64,000 bases of DNA from Entonaema liquescens (GCA_902805475.1 CADCSX010000007.1:1426001-1490000); one strand, 5' to 3'; counted from the stretch's first letter, positions 49,832 through 62,226 are shown. A program made the numbers and translations. Notes: generated from the letters alone by a model not told the origin.

Positions 49832-50404
49832 TTATTGTGGGCTCCCAATGTCTTGTTTTGTAAGGCTTCTTCGAAAAAAAAAAAAAGGGAAAAATGTTTG
49901 GCCTTGAATTATTGGGAAGTCTTGGTGAGATTCCTCAAGCCGCTTTTTCGTCTTGGTCGAAGATGATTTCCCAAGCCCAACTCCGGTGAGAAAAGCGATT
50001 CTCATCGACGCTCCTAGATATACGAATAAGATATTCCCATAATCGATGGCATTCCAACGCGTCACATCCCAGTATACCCAAGATCCCAACCCGCTCACGG
50101 AGTAGAGGTGACCGAAGTCAGCAACCAACAATCCGAACAAGACCGCACGCCACACTTTGAGATCGCCCGTAGACCGCAGTACTATAGCCTCGTTGATTGC
50201 GAATAGTAAGTAGAGATTGGCGAGCTGCGAGAGAACAACAGACGTCCCGAGCGGAACTGACGATGCGGCGGTATGCGTTGTCATCGAGAGATACTCATCT
50301 TGCCGGAAGTGAGCATAGAACGCACCTACAAGAGCGGATATAGGCTCGATGATGAGAAAGAAGACTCGGTAGGCGAGCGGGAGGACAGTTTCACGCGGGG
50401 CCAT
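49832..50404 (-). CDS. Small four-helix membrane protein (DUF7704-like)
   Basis: One open frame, no intron needed, 190 aa. Four hydrophobic segments are visible at about residues 8-28, 55-72, 85-100 and 122-143, with the typical blocks YRVFFLIIEPISALVGAFYA, LFAINEAIVLR, LFGLLVADFGHLYS and RWNAIDYGN. I associate this with a fungal family of unknown function annotated DUF7704 (number from memory). The last 40 residues look unnatural: a 13-A run at 49874-49886 on the plus strand encodes a Phe stretch before the stop. The true protein may end in another way, through an unrecognised intron or a length error in the run. Confidence 0.8.
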   Translation of the reverse strand: MAPRETVLPLAYRVFFLIIEPISALVGAFYAHFRQDEYLSMTTHTAASSVPLGTSVVLSQLANLYLLFAINEAIVLRSTGDLKVWRAVLFGLLVADFGHLYSVSGLGSWVYWDVTRWNAIDYGNILFVYLGASMRIAFLTGVGLGKSSSTKTKKRLEESHQDFPIIQGQTFFPFFFFRRSLTKQDIGSPQ

Positions 50405-52040
50405 CTGGTGCTGATGGTGTTTACAAGGTATATGTAGCCGGTAAATAATAATAGCAACTTAAGATGTATCTAAGGAATACGTAGATAGAACCTTGATGAG
50501 CAAATAAGGAGGAGAATCTGGGGAATCTGGAGTATCTAAATACAGTTGGCCAATTAGATCTTGCTGTGCTCAATTTGACTTTGTTGTTCTTTCTTCTGTC
50601 TTAGTATTTTGTTTTTTTTTATCTTCTTCTTTTTTCTAAAAAATTAAAAACCCCCGGTTTGGAACAACCTTATTCCTCGAGAATCTTCAACATTAAGATC
50701 TTCTATATTCCTATTACCCGGGATTTCCTGTGCCACTTGCCGGCGTCATGGCACGGCTTTCGTTTCTCGCCTTGCGGGCTCTCCCGGTTTGATTTCTTCT
50801 CGTATGCACGTTGGAACTTACAATTATCAACTACACTCTTGATTGGAAGTCTGCCAAAGTAATATAACCAATTCTATCCTACCCTGTATCTATCTACCAC
50901 CAGAATGACGGTAAAACTTCCACCTTGGGAAGGAAATACTCCAAGTATACGTGTAATATCTCCTGATCTATGCAGATAGGTTGCTTTCACTTCCAGGTGG
51001 GTTGGCCATCAAAGCAGCGCGTATTACCGGATACTAGGAATAGGGATGGGTTCTCCAAAGAGCAACCGTAAATCCAGAACGATAAAAATACTACTTCTGA
51101 GGAATCTTAGAGGCGGACGTGAGTATGCTCGATACTACGGAAATGTTGCGTTAGGTATGCATGCACGACACGGGAGTCTATATTCCCGACATAGGCCAGT
51201 CCCGCATTATTCTCATCAAGCCGGGTCCGAATTCTAACTACGGCCCGCCATGGGTCGGCGTCCATACGGCTACATCCTTCACCCATTGGAGGATAGCGTC
51301 AGCTTCTGGGCGGGAGGCTCGGCCCGCGTTGCTAGCCGGTAGTGATGGTGTCAGCAGTGGTAGATCGCTTCGTTCACCAGCTACAATGTCCATTCAGAGG
51401 CTACTGATATATGGCATGCTTACATCCCGCGTCTTACACGTCTAGACACGAAGAGTCTATACGTTAGGCATGATTGAGAAAGCATCACTTTGGGTCACAA
51501 GCGACTTACAAGTGATATATAGACTGATATGTGATAGACACTTCCCGTGAAGTGTAGACGAAGATATTGTTGGCAGCATCGATGGCAGTGTTGGTTCATC
51601 AACTCGCAGAATATGACTTTTATTTCGCGTCCATGACAGAAGAAGCATCGTATTATTACCATCACTTGAGGGGAAGTCTGTATTCCTCATAGTTATCAGG
51701 TCAGGACACGGCAGTGTGGCCAGTTCCTAGCAATCATACACGGCTATTCGTCGTCAGCTTTTCTCGCCGGTTTTCCTATCAGAATTGGAGTATTCATACG
51801 GATCATCTATTGGCTTTGTTAGACTCTTGAGGGCACATCAATATTGACGGGAGGTGATCGTCACCTATTTTGCGTATATTCAATAGGAATAGTTCGGCAA
51901 GAGTAACGAAGAGTCATAGTAGATATATTACTCTGTTCTGTATTTAAAAGGGGGGGTTTACTCCCTAGGAATGAGGATTGTGAGGAGCCAGCAAGCTCAG
52001 ATTTCTAAGACAACTTCAGAACTGGACTTAAACACCCATC
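50405..52040. other. Divergent intergenic region
   Basis: No supported gene; frames at 50659-50862, 51161-51445 and 51457-51690 have no features. Includes the promoter of the amidoligase gene. Confidence 0.55.
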
Positions 52041-53530
52041 ATGAACCCTTTACCCACGGACTCATTTTCCAACACAGCAACTTTCGGCGTTGAGCTGGAA
52101 TTCCTAGTTCTCTTGAGAGAGGCTGGCGTAACTTCCTCGGAGCTCCAGAATGGCAGACACAGTCCACCCACTCAACGAGTCCTGGAAGAACCATCGGACT
52201 TAACTAGAGACAGCTCCGATGATCATAAAGCCCATATGCTTAGGACTCAATGGTTTGGACGCGAGATCGCGAAAAAGCTGACAGAAACTGGAACGCCTAC
52301 AGCTTACCAGGATAGGGGTCATCCCAAAGATGACAAGGCACTAGACCCTAGCGATACACATGCTAGGCTAGGGAATTTCGACGAATTTCGATATAGCTCC
52401 TATAAGGAGAATAGCATCGTCCCCGAGGAGACAATGATAGTATGTTTGAGAATCTACTTTGGCTCTATTGACTTACATCTAGTGGGCCGAGAGGCTCTTG
52501 TTCTTGTAATACGATAGAACCCAATCCCTAGTCCTTATGCTTGAAATTAAATAAATGCTGACTTGAACCATTACAGTGGACTGACCCAACGGCCAAAGGA
52601 AAGCGCATGGCTGTGAGGCCCGAGACGCCACAAGGGCATTTTTGGCTCGGCTTTGAATTCGTGAGCAAGGCGTATCGACTTCGTGATTTGGATGCTATGA
52701 AGTTAGATTTTGATAGCATCTGTCGAACACTTCGCACGAATTACTTGGTTAGTGTGAACTGTGGTAAGGATTCGGGGTCTGCCTCGAGCCGCTGCGGTAC
52801 TCATATCCATTGGGGTCTTAGTGGCGCAGAATTCGACCTCATCACTATTAAGCGGATCCTCACCCTCATGTGGGTTATAGAGGACAAGCTGATGGACCTG
52901 CACGCGTCATGGCGGAAGGACGCCAACAAGTATGCTGCGCTGCTGCAGACAGGGACAAATATGGCAACTGACAACAACTCGAAACTCCCGGGCTGGATCG
53001 ATGATCTGGGAAAGGGGGATTGGGTTTATGAGATGGAACAAAACGTCCCACAAAGTGTTCGAGAGTTCCTCCACAAGGACAAGCCAAAGGTTCAGTGGCT
53101 ATGGCGTGCTGAGACGGTGGACGAACTCGCGATGCTAGTGGGTGAGCCGAAAAAGTCCCGTAGAGGATCTATCGGCCTTATGGAATTATTGCCAGCAACC
53201 TCGAACTTCCCAGGGAAAGTTCGCCGGAGCCAGCTCAACACGATTGAATTCCGACAAATGCAGGGCTCGCTCGATCCGGCGTTAGTCACCAGTTGGATTG
53301 AAGTCATTGCTGCCATCATGAAACCATGCGTTGACTTGCCGCCCGACCGCTTCAAAGAGTTGTTGAACGATATGGCGACTTATCTCTCCGGCGGAAACTC
53401 GACTGTCCAGGGGTTGCTCGATAAGCTTGGGATATCACAGGAAACTCGTGGTTTATTTGAAAGCCACGACCAGCGACGTCTTGATGAAGAAGCTGACCCA
53501 GAGATATCTATTTTTCTGCCAGAGCTATAA
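52041..53530 (+). CDS. Putative amidoligase (glutamine synthetase-like fold)
   Basis: Two exons, 52041-52439 and 52577-53530, with a 137-nt intron (GTATGT donor, TACAG acceptor, phase 0), give 450 aa. Three signature blocks of the Amidoligase_2 family are present: FGVELEF at 15-21 (E-x-E strand), CGTHIHWG at 206-213, and TIEFRQMQGSLDP from 355. These correspond to the metal- and ATP-binding acidic and His residues of the carboxylate-amine ligase fold. Known enzymes of this superfamily join an amino group to a carboxylate using ATP; bacterial relatives modify peptides or cell-wall components. The fungal branch has no established substrate. There is no signal peptide, so a cytosolic enzyme is likely. 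It is followed 720 bp downstream on the same strand by an unknown basic protein. Confidence 0.88.
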
Positions 53531-54249
53531 GTATAATAGTCTAGTAATATGACGGATTATAAGGGTCTCAGACTAGGAGGTAGGCTGGACAAGTTAATAT
53601 CGGGCTAGGTTATTTAAATTGTATCAATGCAGGAAACATATCTATTACAGATTGGATGGAACAGAACTACTCTCCCCATAGTTATGCTCACATAAGAAAA
53701 ATTGTGCAAGATACCGTTTTGATAGACAGCCTGCGCATTCTAACGAAGTGGCTGCAACTGAAGTAGGTAGGCTGTAGTTCAATACTACCCAAATCCACAT
53801 TCGACTCACCTCGTCCATCGGTCAGTAAGAAAATAAGAAATGCAATGCTCAGCCCTAGCGTCATTAGTTTGCTCCAATCGCAGAATTTATGATAGTATAT
53901 GCAGGCTAAACACCTATAATCGCTCATCTAGTCACATTACAACAGCAGTGTGTAGCCGGTGGCGTCCAATCACAGCCCCGAGTATATACTAAATGGAACA
54001 TATTCTAGGCAGCTTCTGCCGCCAAGAACGTCTATCTACACCGATTTATGTTCAGCGAGGGAAATATGTGCGACATGAGGAAAGCCGCAGCCATAGCCCC
54101 CAAACTAGATGCATGTAAGATGACTCGCTAGGATATAAAGGGCTGCTGTGAACTTCTGGTTGTTTCCACTTCGTATACCTCAGCCTACCCACGGCTATCC
54201 TACTTTCTACCTATCTCAAGTAGTTATTTAAGCTTCTAACACATTGGAA
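53531..54249. other. Intergenic region between same-strand genes
   Basis: 720 bp containing the 3' flank of the amidoligase gene and the promoter of the next gene. No gene. Confidence 0.65.
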
Positions 54250-55195
54250 ATGGCTCCATCATTGGAATATGAGGGCAAGGAGACGGTAGACCAAGAGACA
54301 ATAGCACCCCTAAGCCCAACCCTATCGTCGTTGAGTGAAGACGCTAAAACCATGACGGGAGCTCGACGGGAGATTGACGAGGACGCCCTCTCTATCCTGT
54401 CCAAAGAATCCTGCCCGGATCACTCTGGGCGCAAGATCTTGTACGTTGATAAAGTCCCTCAATAGTATAATAGGTAACCTTCTGACTAGAAGCAGCACCG
54501 TCCCAGATGACAAACCAGCGAATCCAGTATATGAAGCATGGGCGGTCCTCGACAGCGGAAATACAATTGACAGAGTTGCCTGGAAGACTTTCTGCGGTAT
54601 CAAATTGGGTAGCAAATGGAGGAGCCGTAACGACGGTTTCCTGGATATCGAGCCCTTAGCATCTTACACGCAGCAAGAGCTGGCAGAGTTGCATGTAAAC
54701 GCTATGCGGGAATACGGTGCTAGAAACCCCAAGAAGGGGACCTCGTACCACCAGGACCTGGCTAACCGTGTCTTTCATCTAAATGCGGGCGTGTATAACC
54801 AAATCCAGTCTGTCGTGGACAATAAGCTCCGGTCAACGAATAAGACCCCCTTCCGCCGGCGCGACTGGCAGGTTGTCGTCCTCGAGGAAGGCGAGTTCCG
54901 GATGACGGAGCTACTCCCGGAACGCAAGAAGAAGGGATTGTTCAGCCGCCGTCAAGAGAAGCCGGCGATAACCCGACATTTCGTCATTATCCGGGGCGAG
55001 GAGGTTAAGATGGCGAAAGAGAAGGACGGCTGGCGGGCATTCAACCCGCACTCTAACCCATGGTGGAGAATTGATAACCAGGAGACATCCGAGGCGCGCA
55101 AATGTCATCGGGATCACGTTAAGAGGGTCGATCAGGCGTTTGGTAGGGAACGCGGCCCAGTTGGTTGCAATATGGGAAGCAGGCCGAGATATTGA
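54250..55195 (+). CDS. Unknown basic protein
   Basis: Two exons, 54250-54440 and 54496-55195, with a 55-nt intron (GTACGT donor, CTGAC branch, AGCAG acceptor), give 296 aa. A nearby AG five bases upstream would add no frame change problem if one extra serine codon is used, so the acceptor is uncertain by one residue. The N-terminal 60 residues are acidic and Ser/Thr-rich. The rest is a compact, charged region with EAWAVLDSGNTIDRVAWKTFCG, FLDIEPLASYTQQEL, a basic RRDWQVVVLEEGEFRMTELL segment and Lys/Arg clusters. No signal peptide, membrane helix or known domain was recognised. The only context is the amidoligase upstream; functional linkage is speculative because fungal neighbours need not be related. 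Confidence 0.72.
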
Positions 55196-57476
55196 GTTTC
55201 ACGATGCTGCATATGGATGATGTTATGAGATGGCTGGACCGATTATACGAATTATGGAACGATATGATTACCTACTTGATGGTTTCCTATAGTTACTATC
55301 CTATTCTGTTAGGTTAGGAGGATTAAGAATGTGTTTGAGAGATGGATATGAAACTTCCTTCTTTGACTGTTCTAAAGTTACCTACGATGGAACGGGACTT
55401 TCTTTGTTTAGTTTCTTTGATCATGGATAAAATAGCATCTTAAGACATTTCTTACCTACCAGACACATTTTCCAAGCGCCCCCAACTAGAAACAAATTAC
55501 CGTGCGAATGAAGAGTATCCAGTAGTCGTCTTTTATCATTTACCGTTATTCGCTTACACCGCCAACAAGACTTAGGATTCGACATGAATCTGACAGAATC
55601 CTACCGCGGGGCTCAGCAAGGCGAAAACATATTCGCAATATTTGCGTAGATGGCGCTACTAACTGGATTTCCATAGAGAAGATTAAAATAGAATCGGTGT
55701 GTAACGGAGTATAATGATCGAATGCATCACGAGTTATTGCTCTTTTAGGTGTTGTAGGAAATAGCGTGGCGTCTTTTTAGTTGAGGATAACTGTTAACTA
55801 TGTGTTATGTTGAACACGTAACAATGCAATTATTGAATAGGTACACATGATATGGAATGGAATGGCATGGCATAGCATGGTATTTCCAATCTAAGCGGAC
55901 CTGTCATTGAAATGCTAACCTTAAAATGTCAAATGCCAAATGCCATTTATTAAAGGGTGCATGTAACGTTCAAAGAAGGGGTCCTTTCCACGTGTAGAGA
56001 ACAAATAATTAAAGTTCTACCCTGAAACCATGGGTACGAATGTGTACCTGAAATAAATTCAATTCTTGCGTACTTGTACTTGTATAGGTTTGACCGGACC
56101 TTCATTCGATACTTGGGTACTTGGCTGTTGGGGTATGTACCTATCAAGCATGTGTATATCTTCAGCAGCTTTCCAATTTTTAGACTAGGTACCTATAAGA
56201 GATCTTATTGAGGACTCAATCTTATTAGATTAACTCTACATGTAGTTATTGGCTATTCTATAGGTTATTCTTACACGGTACTGCAAGTCAGATAAGCTAG
56301 AACGATAAAAGATATGAATGAATACCGGCCATTGGTGATCCGCGTCTTACGGGGATCCCCGACCTTTGCTTCAGCCGTCCTGACTAGTTGCATCGGCCTA
56401 TCTTTTTTTTTCCTCTCTTTTCCCCCTTCGTCATCATCCTCCCGTTGGTAAGTGACCTGAACCTACACTAGCGCGGTGACTATTTTATGTACGGAACTAT
56501 GTACCGAATGCTGCACCGCTTCTAGACAATTGGATGCAAGTCGATCACAACTTGAATTAGAATAAAGGATGCTGGGAAAGACAGGAAGAAGATAAAAATG
56601 TGGAATGTGGAATTGTTCAAGGTTTTACACCTTTACACCATGTCAGGTACACTTTTGGTTAATCTGTACCCACACTCCACAATCTTTTACCGCAAGGGCC
56701 AATGCGCTTCCTCCACTCCGTAGAAATACTTTGTAATACATGAATGAATGTAACTATTGTTCTTTAGATAACTAACTTGAACTAGGTACTTTACCTAGTT
56801 ACCTCAAACTAGAAAAGTCGGGTAGATGGGATACATATCCAGCATGTCTGGATTCTAACAGTTCTTTCCTTTTGTGTCTATTTGTGGTCGATTATGCCTA
56901 CAAACTGACTCAAGAGTCTTAGTGGAGGCGAACAAAGGAGAGGAAAAGAAGACAATAAAAAGGGGGCGTGGGGTAATAAGGAGCAAAAAACCCTGCGGTC
57001 CAGGATATCGGGAAGGTACATACAACATACATTAGCGTAACTTTGGAGTACTTTTTAAATAACGTAAAGCGTAAAGCGGATGTTGGCATTTGGGGAACTT
57101 TTTTTTTTTTGTTGCTGACCAGCCACAAAAAACATCAAAACTTACACTACCTCTTAACAATACCTTACTTTATTACTTGCAGCTATTTTATACGGCTTAC
57201 ATTCTTTCGCCTCGCCGGCGCATTGTTTACTTTACATATCATCCGTTCTTTCTCAATTCTGGTCTCTTTTATTTTTATTTTTCACATCACACACTAAAAA
57301 TATATTCTTTTTTTCCCTTCACTTTACTGATTTCGCATTGTTCGACGCTGTCATCTGGCTGGCTGTCTCTTTACTGAAGACGCTATTTGGGTCCACTTCA
57401 CCCTTCAGACCGAGACAAATTATTCGCGTTTTTCTCAAATTCAAGCATCAGAGCTTTCCGGACCTTCGCTATCGTC
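55196..57476. other. Intergenic region
   Basis: 2.3 kb with no supported gene. TACCTAGGTA-like patches lie near 56187-56196 and 56785-56810. The last 500 bp are pyrimidine-rich (T-runs near 57100 and 57309), consistent with a leader of the F-box gene. Confidence 0.55.
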
Positions 57477-59546
57477 ATGTCTACCTCTAAAGTTCCTGCC
57501 CAAGCCGGGCCCCTAGCCGCAATGCTTCACGATCCCTCGCCGTTGAGCGCAAGGTCATACTCGCACGATACCGGTATAGAACCGGGCATTGACGAAGAAC
57601 CTACCACTCCGACAGGTGCAAACCCGTTTCGTAAAAGCCGGCATGGAAGTGTTTCCGGCGAATTGATCAAGGGTAAAATCAGACGTGCATCGCTATCTAT
57701 AAAGGGAATTGTTCGCCGTGAGCGCAGAGTCTCGGAGTCAGCTGCAGAGAGCCACGAAACGCGTCCTACCACTTCGCACTCGACTTGGCATAAATTGAGA
57801 CAAGCTACCAGTTTTCGACACTCACGTACTTCGTATGGCGGTCCCGGTACTTTAGAGACTATCTATTCCCCTCTTCAAACCGAGTTTCCTAATCGTCCTG
57901 TTCCTGGCAACGGCCTTGAACCCCCGATCATTCCCTGGCATACCGGTGCAGCAGCCAAGGCAGCGGCAGCTTTGCAAAACGAGTCTCTTGGTCATGCTCG
58001 ATACTACCAAGAATTGGTTTCGCTCGCCGAGTCGCAAAATGACCGCGAGAGCGGCATTGGAATTACATTCACTGCGTCTATGTCTCAGCTTAACATACAT
58101 CTCGATGAGAGCGCGCCGATAATTAGAAAGGATTTTGTAGCTCAGCTACCCCCGGAATTAGCTGTGCAAGTTTTGTCCCATTTGGATGCCACCCAGCTGG
58201 CAGTTGCGAGCAGAGTTTCCAAGCATTGGTATAGTTTAGTACAGGATCAGCACATCTGGCGACAGTCCTTCCTCAGAGAAAAGACGAGTACATACGCTAC
58301 TGGCCGCTCTATCCAACCTGGATCTGGCTTTGGCGTGCCCTCGCTTCGCTCCCAGAGAGATTGGCAGAAAATATACAAGGCGCGAGAAGAATTAGATGGG
58401 CGATGGAAACTAGGAAAGCAAGCACGTGCGGTCTTTTGAACGGGCATACAGACAGTGTTTATTGCCAGCAATTCGATGAGTATGAACTATGGTTCCTGGC
58501 ATGAATACTTTACTTCACGAAGGGTTACTAATGTGTGGAATAGGAATAAGATCATCACCGGTTCTCGGGACAAGACAATTCGGATCTGGGATATGCATAC
58601 CCTCCAATGTCGTCTTATCATTGGGCCGCCGGAGGTCGTAAACGACTCATCGCTCCTATTCGACCCAACGGGCCACCCCACTCACTACGCCCTTTTCCCC
58701 AGTAACGAGCGGATAAGCCCATCGGTTCCTGTCACTGTCTCGTTCCCAACTCACCACAGTGCCTCTATTTTATGTCTCCAATATGACGACGAGATACTAG
58801 TTACCGGCTCTTCGGATTCAACTTGCATTGTCTACAATGTGCGCTCGGGATACCGACCAGTTCGACGGCTTAAGTTTCATACCGCTGCTGTCCTTGACCT
58901 TGCATTCGATGATAAGTACATCGTAACATGCTCTAAGGATTGTAGCATCTGCGTTTGGGACCGAGCTACGGGATCTCTGATCAAACAACTAAATGGTCAT
59001 ACTGGACCCGTCAATGCTGTACAACTGCGTGGGAACACTTTGGTATCCTGCTCGGGAGACTTCACCGTGAAGCTTTGGAATATCGACAGCGGCAAGGTGA
59101 TCCGCGAACTTGCCGGCCACACTAAGGGTCTCGCCTGTAGCCAGTTCTCCGAGGATGGCCGCTTTGTTGCTTCTGCTGGAAGTGACAAAGTTATTCGTAT
59201 CTGGGACGCCAACACGGGTGAATGCCTTCAAGAAATACAAGCCCACCAGAGTCTTGTACGCAGCTTGCATATCGACAGCATTAGCGGGCGTCTTATCAGT
59301 GGTAGTTACGATACCGATATCAAGGTCTTCGACATGGAAACGGGTCAACAACAGTTGGACTTTCCGGGTTGGCACGCTAGCTGGGTACTCAGTGCAAAGT
59401 CCGACTACCGACGTATTGTCAGCACCGGGCAGGACGCCAAGATCCTAATCATGGACTTTGGTGCTGACGTATCAGATATCAAGATGCTTGAAAGTGCGCG
59501 AAAGCCTGAAGCAGCATGTGATATTTGCGATGCGGGTTTCATATAA
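57477..59546 (+). pseudogene. F-box/WD40-repeat protein gene with a one-base frameshift
   Basis: The start is the first in-frame ATG, at 57477. Frame 1 runs to a TGA at 58437-58439 and encodes 320 aa with a Ser/Arg-rich N-terminus and an F-box at about 219-266 (QLPPELAVQVLSHLD, VSKHWYSL, HIWRQSFL). The WD40 part then continues in the -1 frame from about 58436 (LNGHTDSVYC) to a GTATGA donor after 58479, a CTAAT branch, and exon 2 at 58544-59546, with at least six WD repeats (SRDKTIRIWD, SKDCSICVWD, SGDFTVKLWN, GSDKVIRIWD, GSYDTDIKVFD). In orthologues the junction is continuous, so one base seems lost just before the first WD repeat. Apart from that the gene is pristine, so a sequencing error is as likely as true inactivation. 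Known family members are SCF substrate receptors. Confidence 0.85.
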
Positions 59547-60531
59547 GATGCAAGGTCAACAAAGACTTGGTCTAGCTAGTGGAGATAATAAGTAATCACG
59601 ATCAATATGCGAAGGAATAGTCTCCGGACGACTCGCATTTTCGACGGCCGATAGCCAACAACTTTGGCATTCACGAATTTCCTTGTTACGATACCTTTTT
59701 ACTATATCGAGGGAGTTTATACAGGTTCTACTTGGAGGTTACGGGGTATGGAATAGGGACAGAGAGAAGTGGAAATAATTTCTTACCCCTTTTTATGCAT
59801 TGCGAAGCATAGCCCGGCGTCTAAACTCCCTCGCGGGAAAGGAGACTCAGCATTTCTTTTTCTGAATCATCAACTAAACCATACTAGACCCCCTTAATTT
59901 AGGGAATGGAAAAGAGAAAAGTAGACTTAGATCAGGAGTTCGGATTCATAGGTATGCAGTCATCGTCCTATGTTAGAAGCAGTCCTATTTTGCTTCTCCT
60001 TTGTATCTTAAGCATAAGTCTTGCGTTCATACTCGCGCGCGTAATGTATTGTATATAGTATACATCATTGTCTGAGTACATAATAAAATATTAGAATTTT
60101 ACTTCACGTCTATTGTCTTATTTTATGTTTGCAAAAAGTACTGGAAGGACGTATGTATAATTGCACATGTTGGCTAGTGGAATTCTGAACATGAAATGCG
60201 ATGGTTGTTTGATCGTTTTGCCTTACAATATTGAGTTGTTTAGAGCAAAACTTAATTAAATTCTAGATCTGATCATTCTAACTTTATCTCTATCTAATAT
60301 ACACGGAAGAGGCTTCTATAGGCTATAATAATCTTTATTCTATCAACTATTGTTGAAGAGCTATGAGCTCCTGTCAAATCATCAAAAGTCCGATTGGTTT
60401 AATCAATGAGGGGGGCCTTCCCCAGAAGGCATGTACCTATCTGCGTATCAAATATGTATAATTCTATATAGTCTGTTCTAATTGGACGCACCTCGGAGCT
60501 CAAGCTAACTCGTAAGGCTAGCTGGTTAATG
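59547..60531. other. Convergent intergenic region
   Basis: About 1 kb, AT-rich, 3' flanks of two converging genes. No gene. Confidence 0.65.
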
Positions 60532-61409
60532 TTACATTTTGCTTACTTTATCTACAATTCTGGACCCGGGGACTGGCGGCTCTCCGAGCCATTCCAAGAT
60601 GCGTCTCCAGACGGCGGGACCGTCGTGCTCCATATTTACCATCTCCTGTAGCTGGAACCAGGCCTTTTCGTCGATGGAGGCGTCGAATCCGAACCAGCGC
60701 ATCGAGTCGTGCAGGCGGAGACGGGCTGTTTCGGCGTCCTTCTCCGGATGGCCCTGGAACGTTAGGATCATGTTGTTCGCGCTTAGCAGACACTGGTTAC
60801 CCTGAGCTAAGGGAACAAACCCTGAAGGCGCCACGGCGACCTCGCGCCGGTGGTGCTGCTGCAGCTTGAAGGAACCGAGGGAGGCTGCTTCGGGGAAGAA
60901 CTTTCTTCCCGCCTCCGTAAGGTTTATATTAGCTACACCCATCTAATAAGAGTTAGTTTCTAGGCTGTAGTTATTGTGTGTTAACTAGGTGAAGTGAAGG
61001 AGATGAGAGTTTTATATACTTCTGGGCGCGCGGCGTCGACGACCTTACCGCCGAAGACGCGCGAGATGGTCTGGTGGCCCCAGCAGATGCCCAAGACTTT
61101 CTTCTCGGGGTGCTGGGCCGCGAGGCGGCGGAGGAAGTCATGCACGTCAAGGATCCATTGATGGGATTTGCGCGGGTCGACGTTGGACCCGCCGAAGACG
61201 ATCAGGTCGAAGAAGGCGGGATCAGGAAATTGGCTCTTGTTATTAGCGGGCTCGTAGAAGGCCAGCCTGGCATCTGGAGCGACGGCGCCTATGGTTCGTT
61301 CGTAGGAGGCCCTGATGGCGGGAAGGAGACGGGAGCGATATGAGTTGAGTAAGATGGCGATGCGGATCGGTGGTTGCGATTCAGCGCCAAGTGTCGTCGT
61401 GGAGGACAT
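60532..61409 (-). CDS. Class I glutamine amidotransferase-like protein
   Basis: Two exons on the minus strand, 61020-61409 and 60532-60942, with a 77-nt intron (GTATAT donor, ACTAAC branch, TTTAG-like TATTAG acceptor, phase 0) give 266 aa. The nucleophile elbow is GICWGHQ with Cys109, and the rest of the triad is His195 and Glu197 in FQGHPE. This is the stand-alone GATase1 class related to gamma-glutamyl peptidases and to yeast YLR126C-type proteins; the substrate is unknown. An in-frame ATG further upstream at 61493 would add 28 residues including a YPVT repeat. I prefer 61409 because the conserved domain begins right after it. No synthetase domain is fused, so the ammonia acceptor is not evident. 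Confidence 0.9.
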
Positions 61410-61420
61410 GGCGCCTGCGC

Positions 61421-61456
61421 TAACTGGGTATGTAACTGGGTATGTAACTGGGTATG
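61421..61456. repeat. 12-bp tandem repeat (TAACTGGGTATG)
   Basis: Three perfect copies of TAACTGGGTATG directly upstream of the amidotransferase start. The length keeps the frame, so if translation began at 61493 it would encode Tyr-Pro-Val-Thr units. Confidence 0.95.
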
Positions 61457-62183
61457 AAGAGAAGAACGGGTATAAGTGGATAGAATTCGTCATACAAATA
61501 TAAGTAAAAGCGAATACTCGGCTCGGGCATGTCTGTTGAAGACTTGATGGATGCCGGTAATAAGCTCGGGTCGTTGAAGACTCGAGTGGCTTTAACAGGG
61601 GAGGGGGGAAGTGTGTTACAATGTGATAAGAAAGAATAGAAAGTAAGTAGAACAGTTGTTTTCTTCTCTTATTCACGAGGAAATGAACGAACACGGCGTG
61701 GCATGAGATTGAGGCTTGGCTGAATGCCTGTGCCTTTCCACTTCGGGAAATTCTGTGGATCTTTGTTGGATGCCGATTGGTTGAACGTCCCGGAGCTCTG
61801 AGTACCATGTGCGACGTCAAATCCTGGGGCGCCTGGAAGCTTAGCCGCGTAACTCCTGGCTTCACCTGTAACTGAATGTGGCTAGGCGCGGTAGCCTGGG
61901 CACTCAGGGCATTTAGCTTTCCGGGCTGCCGGGGTCCCCGTTTGGACGCTAAACTTCAGGACAAGGGGGCCATGACGCCACCTACGGGACTTACTGGTTA
62001 CAAGGCGCAGAGCCTCGGCAGCTTTTCTAACAACCATCCAGCCATCGTCGAGTGTTCAGATTCAAATACGAAATGCTGAAACCTGAAACTGATAGTTGTT
62101 TCTTATATCAAATAACAGGTATCCAAATTATTCAAGTTGATTAGAACCCTCCTTTTTCCCTTACTATATTTTCGGAAGAAAAG

Positions 62184-62226
62184 AATAAATAAATAAATAA
62201 ATAACTAAATAAATAATAATAAATAA
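62184..62226. repeat. AAAT/AAT microsatellite
   Basis: Imperfect run of AAAT and AAT units about 43 bp long. Confidence 0.9.
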
